64,000 bases of DNA from Nymphaea colorata (Eukaryota > Streptophyta > Magnoliopsida > Nymphaeales > Nymphaeaceae). The stretch's first letter is position 1. Each line of letters begins with the position of its first letter. Positions 1 through 14,412 of this stretch are shown here, one piece after another. The notes below the pieces were generated by a model. It did no database searches, was not told where the DNA came from, and saw nothing but the letters and a program-made list of their open reading frames with translations. The stretch spans positions 1,437,143 to 1,501,142 of the forward strand of contig NC_045138.2 of the NCBI RefSeq assembly GCF_008831285.2, read 5' to 3'. The position numbers were made by a program, and so were the translations under genes.

Positions 1-349
1 GGGGGAAGTACGTCTAGTGAGATGGACTGGTGTTTTGAAGTGTTTCAGTGATAAATTGCAACTGTTCCACGGTTGCTCCTTCAGCAAGAGTTCAAATGGC
101 CTTGCAGCTAAGAAATTATGTCAGAAGGCATCAGAAGATGCATTCAAGGGTTGATTACCAGTTATTGCATGACAGTTACATTGTTACCTGTATCACATTC
201 TTCTCAGGAGTATAATTTTTGGCTTAGTTGGCATCAGGAAATGTTGGCAGTTCTTGGATTTACTGTATCAATTTTCAAACAAATTTCAGAACAATGAACT
301 TCTGGAATCCCTCTTTCACATGGATTGCTTGTATCAAGGGAGAGGCTTC

Positions 350-399
<50 letters not shown>

Positions 400-805
400 C
401 CAGCTGTGGATTTGAGCTCTGGCTAGAACCTGCTGCTCGATGAACGTGCACAAGCTATGGTATTCTCAGGAGCTTCTGCTACTGGTCTTATGCTTTTCTT
501 GGGGGTCTAAAAGGGTCCTTATTTGAAGTCTTAAATTCTAATAAAATCTACATAGAAGCACATAACTTAATGTTTTGGTCTCACAACCCTAATCACAAAA
601 AACTTCGTCAGACGAAATCATGAATTATGACTTTCTTCAAAAAATCATTTTTGACATGATAAAACATAAATAAAAACAAAGCCTGCACACTTTTGGAATG
701 CTAAGTGCATGCATAGCATTCCAAATAGCTTTTTTCGCACAAAATATTAAGACGTATCTGGAAAAATTGAAAGTGTAACCAGAATGCATATATTTGTCTA
801 CATAG

Positions 806-867
<62 letters not shown>
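806..867. repeat. Compound (AT)n(GT)n microsatellite
   Basis: About 25 bases of AT dinucleotides run directly into about 37 bases of GT dinucleotides. It lies in a gene-free stretch. Confidence 0.9.
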
Positions 868-868
<1 letters not shown>

Positions 869-1518
869 CTTGAACTATTAATTTACTTGATCGTAGGTTA
901 CCAATTAGGTTTACGACAAAATCTAGAAATTCCATCATCAAAGTACTTGTACAGGATAAATCTCAACAAAGAGCTAGGATAATAGCAGCAGGTGACTGAA
1001 TTTTGCAGCTCTTTGCATAAAATTATTGACTTTAGAAATATGGTAATATGTAGAAGAAAAAATTATTCCAAGCACCCTTTGTTTTAAAGAGAAGAGGATG
1101 GGTTATTTATTTACAGGCAGAAGCAAATTGAAAGCTAAATAGTGATAGTTCTTAAGATTCTTCAAAAATAATTAGTGTTCATAAACATATTAGAAGGTTC
1201 ACATTTTGTTTAAAATACTTGTTAAGACGAATTTTAACAACTCTAATTTTTATCCCTTACCTAAGTGGTGTAGTATCTACCAAATACACACACATACACA
1301 CAATGGTGACTATTTATCCAGAGTTAGTTCACTTATGAAGGCCACTTAATCTTTTGTGATAGGCCCTTGAAAGCAAAAACAAGAAGAAAAAAGTGAGGGG
1401 TCATTGTTGTCATTTAGTATTAGCTACATTTTTTGTCATTTTTTTCTCAACCATCCACCATGATGATTAGACAGTTTAACTAAGTTGGATGACTTCATAT
1501 ATATATATATATATATAT

Positions 1519-1690
<172 letters not shown>

Positions 1691-2263
1691 GGTACAATTT
1701 TTGCCAGCAGTTAAAGTAACACAACCAAAAGACTTGTGGGTCAAAGCATTGTACAACAAACTCAGGTTCCAAACTCAGGTGGTATGTCAGAAGAACAGAT
1801 CTTGGTATGTACTTTGCATGCAACACAAGGAGACGCCTGCTTGCCTTGCAATGCAGATGTGCTTCAATCACAAGCAATTCAACAAAAAGAAAGAAGAGGG
1901 AAAGAAAAAAACAAGTGGATTGGCAGTCTATGCTTTCTTTTTCTTTTATCTTGTTTGACTGCTTGCCCCCCAAACTTTCTTTAGCCAAATTTAAGCTTTT
2001 TGAGGGTTCAAGTTAAAATGGCCAACAGTATGAAATTACTTTACAATTTTTTTTTTCTTTTTTTGGAGATTTTGGTGAGAATGATGTAGACAAGCAACTA
2101 AGTCGGATTTCGAACAGCTAAATGCATTGGAGGCCCGGATCCAATTGCAGCAAAAAATGACAAAACCCTCATACCAGATTTGATTCGTTTGTGTCTCACT
2201 ATCATCACATGAATCTTGACAAGTGGCACGAGTTTTTCATGGTAGGTCGGCTCTCTACACCGT

Positions 2264-2439
2264 CATTTGAACGTAATTATTATGGGTAGGGCCGGACATC
2301 GGGCTGAGCCAGGTTGGTCCGGCTTGATTCCAAAGTCAGGCTTGGGTCGGCCCGAGGCCTTTTTTATGGTGTAGGCTAGGCCAGGTACCCAAATTTGGTA
2401 CCTGATCCGATGTCCACTCTTAGTTGTACGTTCAAAATG
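2264..2439. mobile_element. Small inverted-repeat element with GGACATCGG ends
   Basis: The left part carries TAGGGCCGGACATCGG and the right part carries its near reverse complement, with an exact core GGACATCGG/CCGATGTCC. Outside these, CATTTGAACGTA on the left mirrors TACGTTCAAAATG on the right, so the stem extends to about 2264 and 2439. The interior is rich in GGCCCG and GGCTTG blocks. The GCATCGGGC-like end is shared with elements near 4170 and 60420, so I place it in the same loose family. No transposase is present. Confidence 0.55.
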
Positions 2440-4165
<1,726 letters not shown>

Positions 4166-4167
4166 AT

Positions 4168-4405
4168 GTAGACCTGGGCATCGGGCTGGCCTGGGTCGAC
4201 GTGATGCCCCAAAACCCCAGCTCGGCCTGACTTGACTTGATTAAAATAAAAAAATATTTTTTAAATATAAAATATTTTTTAAAATATAAAATATATTATA
4301 TTATTATTAAATTAAAAATAATAAAAACTTTTTATTCATGCCGATGTTTTTTTAAGGTGAATACAAAGTACCCGTCCAGTACCCGGGCCCGTTGCCTAGG
4401 CTTTA
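4168..4405. mobile_element. Degenerate TIR element of the GCATCGGGC family
   Basis: The left end ACCTGGGCATCGGGC (near 4171) is mirrored by GCCCGTTGCCTAGGCT (near 4387-4402), an imperfect terminal inverted repeat. The interior is almost pure A/T (4238-4335) between GC-rich ends. The left end resembles the arms of the large hairpin at 60388-60702. It is non-coding. The class (hAT-like) is inferred from the ends only. Confidence 0.45.
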
Positions 4406-5600
4406 GGCCCATGTCCATGACGGCAAGCACCACGTGCTTAATGGCAACGGAAGTTTCTCATATGCACTCGATTTATCAAAAATTTACAAAGTCACCATTT
4501 GGCTAAACATGTGTATTGAGTTTGTTATGGTTTTTCATTTGCCATCTAGAAAAACCCCAACCAAATAAATGAATAATCACATGATAATAAAAGAAAAAAA
4601 TGTAGATTGTCTAGTTAAATAACCAACGTAATCAGAAAAAAAAAAGATGGCAATGAAACCATGGAACAAACTTTGACATTCTTTTAGAAATTTAAAATGA
4701 AGATAAACAAACTATGACCAATTCTCTCATATTAGATTGGAACCATGTGTTATTTATATTCAAAAGAACATCAATTGAATAGAATGATGAACTACTTTTA
4801 AATTAGTTCTAAGAGTTTTTGTGCAGAGAAGAGTTGGAAAACCCAACCGTTGCTGTTATTTAAACAAATACAACTTGCCAAAGCTTATTCAAACTAAAAT
4901 AGAAAAAGTACATTGAAATGATGGAAATTTTCATTTTAGTCTATCTTTTGTTTATAATTTCAAAAAATGTGAAACTTTTCTTTGATTTTTTTTTTCATAC
5001 GAATCAACCTTTCCATGAAAACTATCAAATGGGTCTGAAATGAATCTTTGTTACATCAAAAAACAAAAACCTGTAAGCTGTAATTTTCTTTTCAACGTTA
5101 CCTTCTATCTATGCATTACACTTTTAGCTTTTAAGCTAAGTCCTTTTGTTCTTCAAGTTAGTAAAAGTTTACTTGATAGCTTTTATAAAAAGTGTGGCCT
5201 TCATTTTAAAGAAAGTGTGAAATAAATCCTTCTTTTTCATGTCACCAATTCAATTTGAATCAGGCGAGCCGATTAGGAATGCATATTTATAAATTTATTT
5301 TTAGTTTTTCGAATTAATTGATTATCTATCTTAATTTAATGAATAAATAAATACAGTATATACCTGTCTCGGCCTTGCGTATCGGGCGATACAATTTTAA
5401 TGATAATACTGTGTCGGTCTATTGATTCCTTAGCTTGGCTAAGGAGAACCTTACAAAAAGAGGCCTGCCGATTTTAGGGGCGGTTTTGTAAATAAATAAT
5501 TAAGAGAATACCGTTTGTGAAGTTGGAAATCATCCTAGATTCTTGCGGTGTATGGGATGTCCAAGTTACGGTTTTGAAAATACGGTCCATTACTTAAATC
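4406..5600. other. AT-rich spacer
   Basis: I see no gene, no clear transposon ends and no large repeat in this stretch. It leads into the probable promoter of the GUX gene. Confidence 0.5.
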
Positions 5601-5785
5601 GATTTGACGAATTAACTCTCCTCAACTGCTTCAGTACAGTCAGGATTTGATCTTTCTTCTTCCTTGGTTTTTTTCATTTCTGCGGATGCCATCTTTGCGA
5701 CTCTTCTTTCACTGATAAAGACTGCTTCCTTACTTTTGAAATGATGCCCTGAACCCCTACCACCTTCCTGAGGAACAATCCACAG

Positions 5786-5793
5786 GTTGGTCC

Positions 5794-5825
<32 letters not shown>

Positions 5826-6458
5826 GCTTGTCGTTTTGTTTTCCATGGTCAGAGAGATTGACTGGTTCATTAGGATTTATTTTCCTTTAGTCGTTTTGGG
5901 TACTCAAGTTTCATCTTGGACTTCGGGCGCTCATCTACTGACAATCTTGCTTTCGGATCTGGGCTCTCTTATTTCTGCAGAGCTTGCAGAAGTGAATATT
6001 GTCTTTTGGTAGCTTTTAGGATGTTCGTATCTGTTGGATTTGGAAACCAAATCTTAGTTGCTGAAGAATATGTACCCCATGTTTGTATCCTCTGCTTCTT
6101 GTTCCCGAGCTCGAGCAGCCTAGCTCCGTGCTCCCCTCTGTTTTCTTCCCTGAATCTGGGTGGTTTCCTTTTTCTCCTTTCTTTAGATTTTGTGGTTGGG
6201 ACTTGGGAGGCTACTCCGAGGAATTCAACTGTTTTGTTCTTCGGTGCTTTCGGAAAGTAGTTTTGCGTATGCTCCTGGTATGGTCCAATCTGTCGTTGTT
6301 TTCTGAATCTGGATTTTGATTCTTCTGGTCGGTGGTTCTCGGTGATAGGTTTCTCACCGACAGGATTGGTCTTGTCTCGGTTTCATTAGTGATTAATTGT
6401 TCGGGTCTGAGATATTTGATTTGTTGTTTCTCACATCGTTCTTACTTGGACTCTGCAG
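5786..6458 (+). other. Probable 5' UTR intron of the GUX gene
   Basis: A donor (CACAG followed by GTTGGTCC) lies at 5786 and an acceptor (CTCTGCAG) ends at 6458, about 77 bases before the start codon. A CT microsatellite (about 5794-5826) sits just inside the donor. Upstream sequence from about 5600 is pyrimidine-rich and leader-like. The intron is inferred from splice consensus only; the transcription start is not resolved. Confidence 0.4.
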
Positions 6459-6484
6459 GTTTTGTGCCTTGGGTGCTTACTGTT

Positions 6485-6523
6485 ATGATGAAAATAAGAG
6501 CGGATGATGTCTTTCTTTGCTGA
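6485..6523 (+). promoter_or_regulatory. Upstream ORF in the GUX leader
   Basis: Two adjacent ATG codons open a 12-codon frame (MMKIRADDVFLC) that stops at 6521-6523, 12 bases before the ATG of the GUX coding sequence at 6536. If the leader exon starts at 6459 as inferred, this uORF is in the mature mRNA and would be expected to lower translation of the main frame. Whether it is translated is unknown. Confidence 0.4.
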
Positions 6524-6535
6524 AACTGCATTAGA

Positions 6536-9500
6536 ATGAGAGGACTTTCGAGTGCACTGCTCAATTCTAATGAGCACAGGCATCGACAATCAGGATCACT
6601 GTGTGCTCTCTCTCTCTCTCTCTCTCTCTCGCTCTCTACTTTATTGATTCACGTAAATTTCACGTTGCTGATGCTTCTAGGCAGGGTGTGTGCATTTGGG
6701 TACTCGCGGTTGCAGTATAAGATTCATACAAACCATTGTCTTTTTACATGTTGATTATTTGTATATATTTCCATTCTATGTAGCGATTGGTCCACAACAA
6801 ACTCACGGATGAGTTTTAGTTAGAATGTCTTTGCTAAGAGTTTATGCGGAAGAGTCAACTGGATCTTGTCTACCTTACAACTGCTTGTGGGGCATTTGGT
6901 ATCAGGTAGAAAAGTCTATGTAGATAATGCTTTTAACTCCACATGCGTGGGGTCTCTTGTTCTTGATTAGCTGTTGGAGCATCCTTATGAGGTCATACTG
7001 GTGTTAGATCAACATGCAAATTTATCGCTTGAACTTTGAAGGGCCAAGGGGTATAAAATGGACTCGAACTTTTGTGGCATGACATCTCCATCTGACTGTG
7101 TTTTCCTTTTGCTATATCCCAGAACTTCACAAGAATGATTTTACCCTGGACCCATATGACATTGGACTCATCCATTTGTATGTATCTGAAGTTAGTTTGG
7201 AAATGGCAAAAAGGCTGTTGTCTGCTGCATGGAATAGCCAACAGAGATTTTCTTACACCATTCAATGAATCTGATGACTTTAAGGCTTTGGCACACTCCT
7301 TTTGCTTGGCCATTTCATTACAGTAAGAGGATTCAGATTGTGATATTGTGACTAATGCTGTACTACTCTGAGCTATTCATCATTCAACCTTTTTTTTGGT
7401 CTGTGATAAAGTGTTGCTAATAGGTAGCAAACGATTAATATTAAACAAGTAGCTTGGAGAACAAGAAATTCAGTTTTTCTCTTTGAACTGCAGAAATTTT
7501 TTTCCTTTCCCAAATGGCCAAGTTGGGGATAGCACTCTACCCAAAGATGTAGCATGTATGGCCTTCAATATTTTTGTTCTTTTCATTTGGTTTGGGTTTC
7601 TGGTGTCCAATGACGACCTTGTCTAGTTTTTTTTTTTGTGCTACTTTTCTCCAATCATTCCATGTTTAGGCTTCAGATTGAATGAGTTTTAGTAATGCTA
7701 CAGAGCCCGTACAATACAAAGTTGAGTTGAAGTTATACCAACGAGTTCCCCTTTTGAACATCTAAACACCTTACTCATTACTTGGTACTATAGTTTGTGT
7801 CACCAAAATATTTTAACTGAAGCATGATAGGAGCATGTCTGTTCTTTGGCTAATTTTTCATTCAAAGTTGTATTCTTGGGAAGCACAAGTTGGAACGAGT
7901 CCATGAGAGCTGTACTGGTGCAGTTGGGTTTACCAGAATGCTGTCTATATGGCCACTGAACTGATGGTTACTCTGCACTTTTTAACCACCATAGTATGAA
8001 ATGCATGCATGCACGGAGACACAGTGTACTCTGGTATTATGCTTAGTTGTTTTATGTCTCATTTCCACATGTGTAGCTGCTTCTTTTTATCATGTAAATG
8101 ATGATGTGCTTCATCATATACAGTGGGTCTGGTGAAGAGACAAACAAGAGAAGGTTGCAGAGGACTAAGGATGTCAAAGATGTTGACAAGTCTGGACATG
8201 GTCCTGTACAAGACAGGAGTTCAATCTGCAAGTTTCTTTCTCTGAAGATTGTCCTTGTCTGTATCATATTGTGTACTTGTATAACAGTGTTCTTCTGTCC
8301 AGCTGTAATTTATTATGACAACCCCACAGGATCCAGCTCCCGGTATGCCACCTTCACCATCTACATTTAGTCTGTTCTTCTGAGTGGATGAATCTTAGGT
8401 TTGCAGTTTTGTTTGTTCAGTTTCTTTTCTTTCTCCTTTCTAACATTGTTCTTGTGGGGAAATGGCCAGAAAGATTCCACTATTTTGGAACTGGTAGTGG
8501 CTTCTGCATCATAGTTTATTCACACTACTCAGCATCTTTTGTTAGTTTTTCTTTGATTTCACTTCACCCATAGTGTAATAGTTTTCTAGAATCAAGTTCT
8601 GAGGACCAAGTGCATGCACCTAAGAGAGGCATTTTTTTTCTCTTTTTTCCATGCCCAGATTTGTGGATGTTGGGTGGCTGTGGGAGAGGACAGGCACAAA
8701 TGCAAAATACGTATCAGATTTAAATATTGACTGGATTCAGGTTTCAACTGTTTTGGAAAAAACTATCAGGTTAGGAGGACATCAGACAGTTGGGTTGCTA
8801 AGTTTTAATAGCAGTGAAGTCCATGAATGGCGAAAGATCTTACCAGGTGTAAACTCTGTGAGTCTATCTCTAGAACATGTAAGATCTGGTGTTACATGGG
8901 AGACACTGTATCCTGAATGGATTGATGAAGAAGAAGAATCAGAAGTCCCAAGTTGTCCATCAATGCCTATGCCTGAGGTTCAGACAAGGTTACGTTTCAG
9001 TCTTATCGCTGTAAAGCTTCCTTGCCAGAAAACAGCAAAAAACTGGTCCAGAGATGTGGCGCGGTTGCATCTGCAGCTTGCTGCTGCAAAACTTGCTGCT
9101 TCTTCAGCGGGAAACTCAATTCATGTGTTATTCATGACAGACTGTTGGCCTCTCCCAAACCTCTTTACATGCAAAGAACTCATCACTCATGACGGTAATA
9201 TGTGGATATACAAACCTGACTTGAAGATCCTACAGAAAAAGCTCCGGCTACCAGTCGGGTCTTGTGAACTTTCTGTCCCACTTAAATCCCAAGGTTGGTT
9301 GAACTTTACTGTAAAATATCTTCCCTGCATTTTTCGTGAATTGCAGCATTTATAAGTTATCTAGGAACATAAATCCCATGGATTACTCTCCCTCCATTTT
9401 CGTTCAATTAAAAATAATATTCTTATTGTTGGTTCTTGTACTTCATTGCATCTCTCTCTCTCTCTCTCTCTCTCTATAAGGCACATGCATGTATGCATAA

Positions 9501-10960
9501 ATTTGTGTACTAATAATACACTGTAGGTTAAAGTTAGGCACTTGGGAATCTCTAGGAAGGACCTTGCTAGGTCGTGTTTTAGTTGACCCAATGTGAGTTT
9601 TCTAGGTCACCATCAACTGAAGAAATCTGCTGTTAACTTATGCCAGTTGATTTTTGGACTAGGTTCCTCTGTGAAGTCCCCAAAAGAAAAGCTATTTGAT
9701 AATCCTAAACACATTTATTTGTGAATTTAGGGCCATCCATTGAGGAGTGGTGTGTGGTAAGAAATGAGTATCCTTATTAGGTACATAAGTGCGGCTTTTC
9801 AACTCAAAAGAAAATGTTCATAATTTTGGTAGCATTTTTTTCCCTTTTCTTGCCCCATTAAATATTAAATTCTTGAAAAGTATTGTAATCTTTCTCACGA
9901 GAAACTCAATGTCTAATATGGTTTTCTATGGGCAGAGAGATTTTACCATGGTAACAAGCGGCGGGAAGCATATGCAACAATTCTTCATTCTGCTCATATA
10001 TATGTCTGTGGGGCAATTGCTGCTGCTCAGAGCATACGATTTTCTGGCTCCACAAGGGATCTTGTAATACTTGTTGACGAAACCATCAGTGAACATCACA
10101 AAAGTGGTCTGGAAGCTGCTGGGTGGCAAATCAGAACAATCCAGAGGATCAGAAATCCGAAAGCAGAGCAGGATGCTTACAATGAGTGGAACTATAGCAA
10201 GTTTCGTCTATGGCAGTTGACCGACTATGACAAGATAATTTTTATTGATGCCGACCTCCTGATCCTAAGAAACATTGATTTCCTTTTTGAAATGCCTGAG
10301 ATAACAGCTATCGGCAACAATGCTACGCTTTTCAACTCCGGGGTAATGGTGATTGAGCCTTCAAACTGCACTTTCCAACTGCTGATGGATCATATCAACG
10401 ATATAGAGTCCTACAATGGTGGTGATCAAGGTTATCTTAATGAAATATTTACATGGTGGCATCGGATGCCAAAGCATATGAATTTTCTTAAGCATTTTTG
10501 GTCAGGTGATCCGGATGAAAAAGAATTGAAGACCCGTCTTTTTGCAGCTGACCCCCCTGTTCTTTATGTCCTCCATTACTTGGGCTTGAAGCCTTGGTTG
10601 TGCTTCCGGGACTATGATTGCAATTGGAACAATGACATTTTGCACGAATTTGCAAGTGATGTGGCACATGAGAGATGGTGGAAAGTTCATGACCTCATGC
10701 CTGAGAATTTGCAGAAATTTTGTTTGCTTCGATCAAAGCAGAAGGCATCACTTGAGTGGGATCGAAGGCAGGCAGAGAAAGCAAACTATGCAAATGGCCA
10801 CTGGAAGAGGAACATCACCGACCCGCGGCTAAAAACTTGTTTTGAGGCATTCTGCTTCTGGGAGAGTATGCTGTGGCATTGGGGTGAAACCAATTGGACA
10901 GACAATGCGACTGCAACTGCTACTCCTGCTATACCTACTGCTTCACTTTCTAGCTTATAA
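6536..10960 (+). CDS. UDP-glucuronate:xylan alpha-glucuronosyltransferase (GUX/PGSIP family, GT8)
   Basis: Four coding exons: 6536-6600, 8124-8342, 8659-9293 and 9936-10960. They total 1,944 bases and encode 647 aa, with all junctions GT-AG and frames closing exactly. The product is a Golgi type II membrane protein of the GUX family, which adds glucuronic acid (or methylglucuronic acid precursor) side chains to xylan. A basic cytosolic N-terminus (KRR near residue 31) is followed by one membrane segment at about residues 62-83. A plant-specific stem region carries EWIDEEEESEVPSCPSMPMP. The GT8 domain begins near residue 315 with REAYATILH. Key motifs are the metal-binding DAD at 411-413, NNATLFNSGVMVIEPSNCTF, GGDQGYLNE and the HYLGLKPW block, the HxxGxK motif of GT8. 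Length matches the family (about 600-660 aa). I chose the ATG at 6536 because MRGLSSALLNSNEHRHRQ joins in frame to the second exon; an ATG at 8098 would lie within intron 1. Intron 1 holds a CT repeat at 6607-6630. Which GUX paralogue it is cannot be settled here. Confidence 0.93.
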
Positions 10961-11969
10961 TCTTCATTTCCTTTCTTGATGTGTTGTTTTACCAATTTTT
11001 TGCTGTTGTCTGCCAAATGCATTATGGGATTTAATAATATTAGAGCTAAAATTAAGTAGGGTAATGGTGGTCATCCATGGTTGGGTCCATACGAGATTGA
11101 GATCAAAGTTTTGTATTGTATGTAGTTTCTGCGGACAGCTTAAATCCTATTGAAAATAGAACAAGGAGAATCTTCAATCATGAGAATTAGATGTTCTTGG
11201 TGGGGTTCACTTTTCTTTTCCCTTTTCTTGTTTCCTTGTTGAGGGAGATCACGTTGTGTTCTGTATATACCACAGTTTGCTAAGCTCGGAAACGCAAACC
11301 GTTTCCTGCTTTGGCTTTTTTAATGCAATACATTCCAGGCATCTTTCTAATGTTTTTGTCTTCCAGAACTCTATAGCCTTCTTGAACTTGAAGAGCTTAA
11401 AGTCCACTTTCAGTCACTCCTGCGTACTTGAAACTCAAGAAATTTATATGAAAATTGTCACATACATCAAGTGCAATAAACTGCGGCTGAGTTTCATGCA
11501 ACGAATATGCTTTTTGCTGTGATATTGCTGCCAAGCTAAGTCACATACGGAAATTAAGGAAGCCTATTAATCATCAGATTCCACACTCTACAAATATAGG
11601 TCAAAATGAATTCACAAACGATTCTACCTTTTCATGTTTTATTTACAGATGTTGGTTGCTAGTACTGTGGGCATCTGTGATCTTGCAGTAGCTTTTACTT
11701 TTGCAATTTTCTGAATATTTGAACGAGCTGAACAAGATATATCAAGAAAAACAAAAAATATTATCAAAAGCAAAAAATAATCTAGCTCATTAGCAAATCT
11801 CAACTGTAATAGAGAAAAAAAAAAAAAGCAAAACTTGTAGCTTATCGATGAGATCTCTTGAGAATGAAATTAATCTTAAACAAACACAAAAACCTTCCAA
11901 AGTTTGGTTAAATTAAAATAACTGCCTAACCTTTGTGAAATTCTATACAGCCGGACCCTTTTTTTGTTA
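10961..11969. other. 3' flank of GUX and AT-rich spacer
   Basis: The first few hundred bases are presumably GUX 3' UTR; no decisive polyadenylation signal stands out. The rest is AT-rich sequence with no gene I can support. Confidence 0.45.
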
Positions 11970-11981
11970 AATTAAAATAAT

Positions 11982-12139
11982 GTGTAGCAATGGAGCAGGA
12001 CTATGACTCTCAGGAGGGGGCCTAACCCCCATGCAACTTTTGTCCGGGACTATGACGCACAGGAATTCGAAACCCAGACCCAATTTTTTGTGAGTCGCCT
12101 TGTCACCCAGTTGCGCTATGCCTTCAGAGCCGCCGCTTG
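11982..12139 (-). mobile_element. tRNA-derived SINE
   Basis: Read on the minus strand, the element carries an RNA polymerase III A box (TAGCGCAACTGG, 12107-12118) and, 32 bases on, a B box (GGTTTCGAATTCC, 12062-12074), the spacing of a tRNA promoter. Near-identical flanks AATTAAAATAAT (11970-11981) and AATTAAAATAGT (12140-12151) match at 11 of 12 positions and look like a target-site duplication. The length of about 158 bases fits plant SINEs. The AT-rich flanks make the duplication slightly less certain. The source tRNA is not identified. Confidence 0.75.
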
Positions 12140-12565
12140 AATTAAAATAGTATTTATTAATAAACAATTTAAGGATGAAAATAAACTAAAAAAATACAGA
12201 AATTTGGTTTATATATAACAAATCTGACAATCTAAAAATTAAATAAACTCTTATTAAATTTCACCAAATTAAAAGAACTGCCAATCCTTGAAGAAATACC
12301 ACGGCAGCCGAAATAAAAAGATTGTCAATCCTTCAAGAAATAGAAACTGTTAACTGCTTGGTTAGTCTTTCTTTTTCTGGTTAACTGCTTAGTTCACTAA
12401 TTTTTTTACCTCTCGATACTTAAAAAGTACACTTATCTTTATCATGGAGATAAACTGTCCGGACTCGGTTATCCAAACCTCATAAATCATAATCAATGGG
12501 ATTCAAACTTTAAATTTCTAAAGCCAATTCAGAATCTGAACAGCAAGCTTTTTTCAGATCTCTTA

Positions 12566-12809
12566 GGTTGCGTATGAATATGATTACCGTGGATTTGAAA
12601 TCTGCGGCTTTCAAATCCGAACCCCCCACCTCCCACTCAAAGAAAAAAGAAATCCCATTTCAAATCCACACTTTTTACATTTTTAGGATTTGAAATCCAT
12701 GTTAGGAGTAGAAGCTGAAATCCACGGTTTGATACAACTGTTGGTTTCAGCTATCACAGATTTGAGATTCCTTCGGATTTGAGATTCGCGGGGAATCACA
12801 AACACAGCC
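12566..12809. mobile_element. PIF/Harbinger-type (Tourist-like) MITE
   Basis: The 244-bp element is flanked on both sides by TTA, the target duplication typical of PIF/Harbinger elements. Its ends GGTTGCGTATGAATATG and the reverse complement of CACAAACACAGCC are imperfect terminal inverted repeats, and inward of them ATTTGAAATC on the left mirrors GATTTGAGAT on the right. No coding capacity. A related fragment (ATCCACGGTAATCAAACA) lies near 50075. Confidence 0.65.
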
Positions 12810-13022
12810 TTACTGAATTTTGAATCTGACACGTATATACAAGTTGGCGCTCCATCTGTGTTTGGATTTTTTTTTATCTTTCGGATCCGATCTGATGATG
12901 TGGATTGGGTTTGCAATTGAAAACAACCTCTTTAACTTTTTTTTTTCCTTTACTTGTCTCTTTCTTCACTAACTGATAATTAATGGGCAACTTATCATCA
13001 AAATGTGTGCTTTGAAAGGCTG

Positions 13023-13145
13023 TAGGGCTGTACAACTAGTCGAGCTAACTAGAGCGCAACTCAAACTCCTTCAGTTAGCTTCGGCTCGTTAGTAAATGAG
13101 TCGAACTCGAGCTTATAAACGAGTTGCGTTTGAGTTACATGAATG
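13023..13145. mobile_element. Truncated hAT-type MITE (TAGGGCTGTACAA end)
   Basis: The left end TAGGGCTGTACAA and an interior of alternating GAGCTCG, GAACTCGAG and AACGAGTT words match the elements at 22261-22537 and 28186-28557. No right terminal inverted repeat is visible, so the copy seems truncated. Confidence 0.5.
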
Positions 13146-13855
13146 CACCAGACTTGATAGGAATCATTTAAACTATTGACTTCAAAGAGATTGAATGCTA
13201 GAAATTAAGTTACAAATATGAGCCAAACTTTTTTTTAAGACTTCAAAATTACCCTTTAAATATGGAGAGAGAGACCAGTTCCTTTGCTAAAGCCACTTAT
13301 CTTCTTTGAGGGGCATTTCAGACTTTAGAAAACAAGTGATTTTTATATTTTACAACTTTATATATATATATATATATATATATTTGAAACAGGTAGCTAC
13401 CCGCTTTCCTATATATATATATATATATATAGGTCTGGATTTCGAGTTCCATTCACTTTTTAGTCTGGATTTTGAGTTCCTTTCACCTTTCAAGATTTAC
13501 TAAAGGTTCTCAAAAGGAAAAATATAATAGAAGAAGGAAGAGAGAGAAAAATAGATGTGAGAGTGAAAAAAATATAATATCAAGCTGCAGGTTGAACCAA
13601 TATTTATATATAGTGTGTGAGTGTCTGAATAAGAGCAAAAGCTCTTATCGTATTTGATTGTGCAGTCGTGAGCTTCGTCGCTAAGACCACATGTTAGATA
13701 GATCAATTTATTTTAAAAGGTCAATGCTTTAGATTTTCTGGAAATATAATGCTAAAGAATGTTGTTTATGCATCCAAATAAACACCTAAGAGAGAAAGTT
13801 TATTTGACAATCTTAGATTTGCTGCCTCATGAAGTTCGTCCCTTTTAGATTTCAT
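13146..13855. other. AT-rich spacer with short TA runs
   Basis: No gene is supported. Two (TA)n runs occur (13359-13383 and 13411-13431) separated by about 27 bases; open frames here are TA-driven. Confidence 0.5.
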
Positions 13856-13939
13856 AACTTCTCTCTAACCATAGAGTTTTGATATTTTAGACATATTAAC
13901 TTCTCTCTAACCATAGAGTTTTGATATTTTAGACATATT
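13856..13939. repeat. Exact 42-bp tandem duplication
   Basis: The unit starting AACTTCTCTCTAACCATAGA occurs twice back to back (13856-13897 and 13898-13939) with no visible difference, which points to a recent event. Confidence 0.9.
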
Positions 13940-14004
13940 TTTGTACAACCGAGTTCTAAGATTTTTAGATCTCATAATCTAGGACTTCAAATTCTCAACT
14001 TTTA

Positions 14005-14412
14005 GGGGGCGTTTGCTTGGCAGGAAAAGCACTGTTCAACAGGAAAAAAAATTCAAATTTTTAAAACTTTTCCATTTGATCAAACATGGAAAAAAAATTT
14101 GAACCGTTGGAGATGATTCTGGAAAAATATTTCCGGAAAAATTTCTCCAGTCAGAGGGGTGGAGAAATTTTTCCAGAAATTTTTTTGTGACCGTTGGAGG
14201 AGGAAATTTTTTCTCCCTCCTCCCTCTTTCTCTTCTTCTTCCTTCTTCCTTACCATTCCCATCAAACAAAGAAATTTTTTTCTAGAAAAATAATTCCTCC
14301 ATAACAAACACAAATTTGGAAAAACGGAAAAAATTTTCCGTTTCTTCAATTCCAGAAATTTTTTTCTAGAAATTTTTTTCCAGAAATTTTTTTCTGACCA
14401 TCAAACGGCCCC
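14005..14412. mobile_element. PIF/Harbinger-type MITE with TTA target duplication
   Basis: TTA flanks both ends (14002-14004 and 14413-14415). The left terminus GGGGGCGTTTGCTTGG pairs with the right terminus CCATCAAACGGCCCC as an imperfect inverted repeat. The interior is a patchwork of GGAAAAATTTTTCC-like words that can fold back on itself. The two long minus-strand open frames here are by-products of this repetitive interior, not genes. Confidence 0.72.

Noticed and set aside
1-51. Possible C-terminal end of an upstream gene (open frame ending EMDWCFEVFQ, then TGA)
   Set aside because: Seventeen codons are too few, and I do not recognise the peptide.
6332-6754. Frames overlapping the GUX first exon, including one reading through a CT run as Leu-Ser repeats
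   Set aside because: The true exon ends at a donor at 6601; the Leu-Ser part is intron sequence.
14036-14349. Minus-strand frames of 77-89 codons rich in Lys, Arg and Phe
   Set aside because: They lie within the repetitive interior of the PIF-type MITE.
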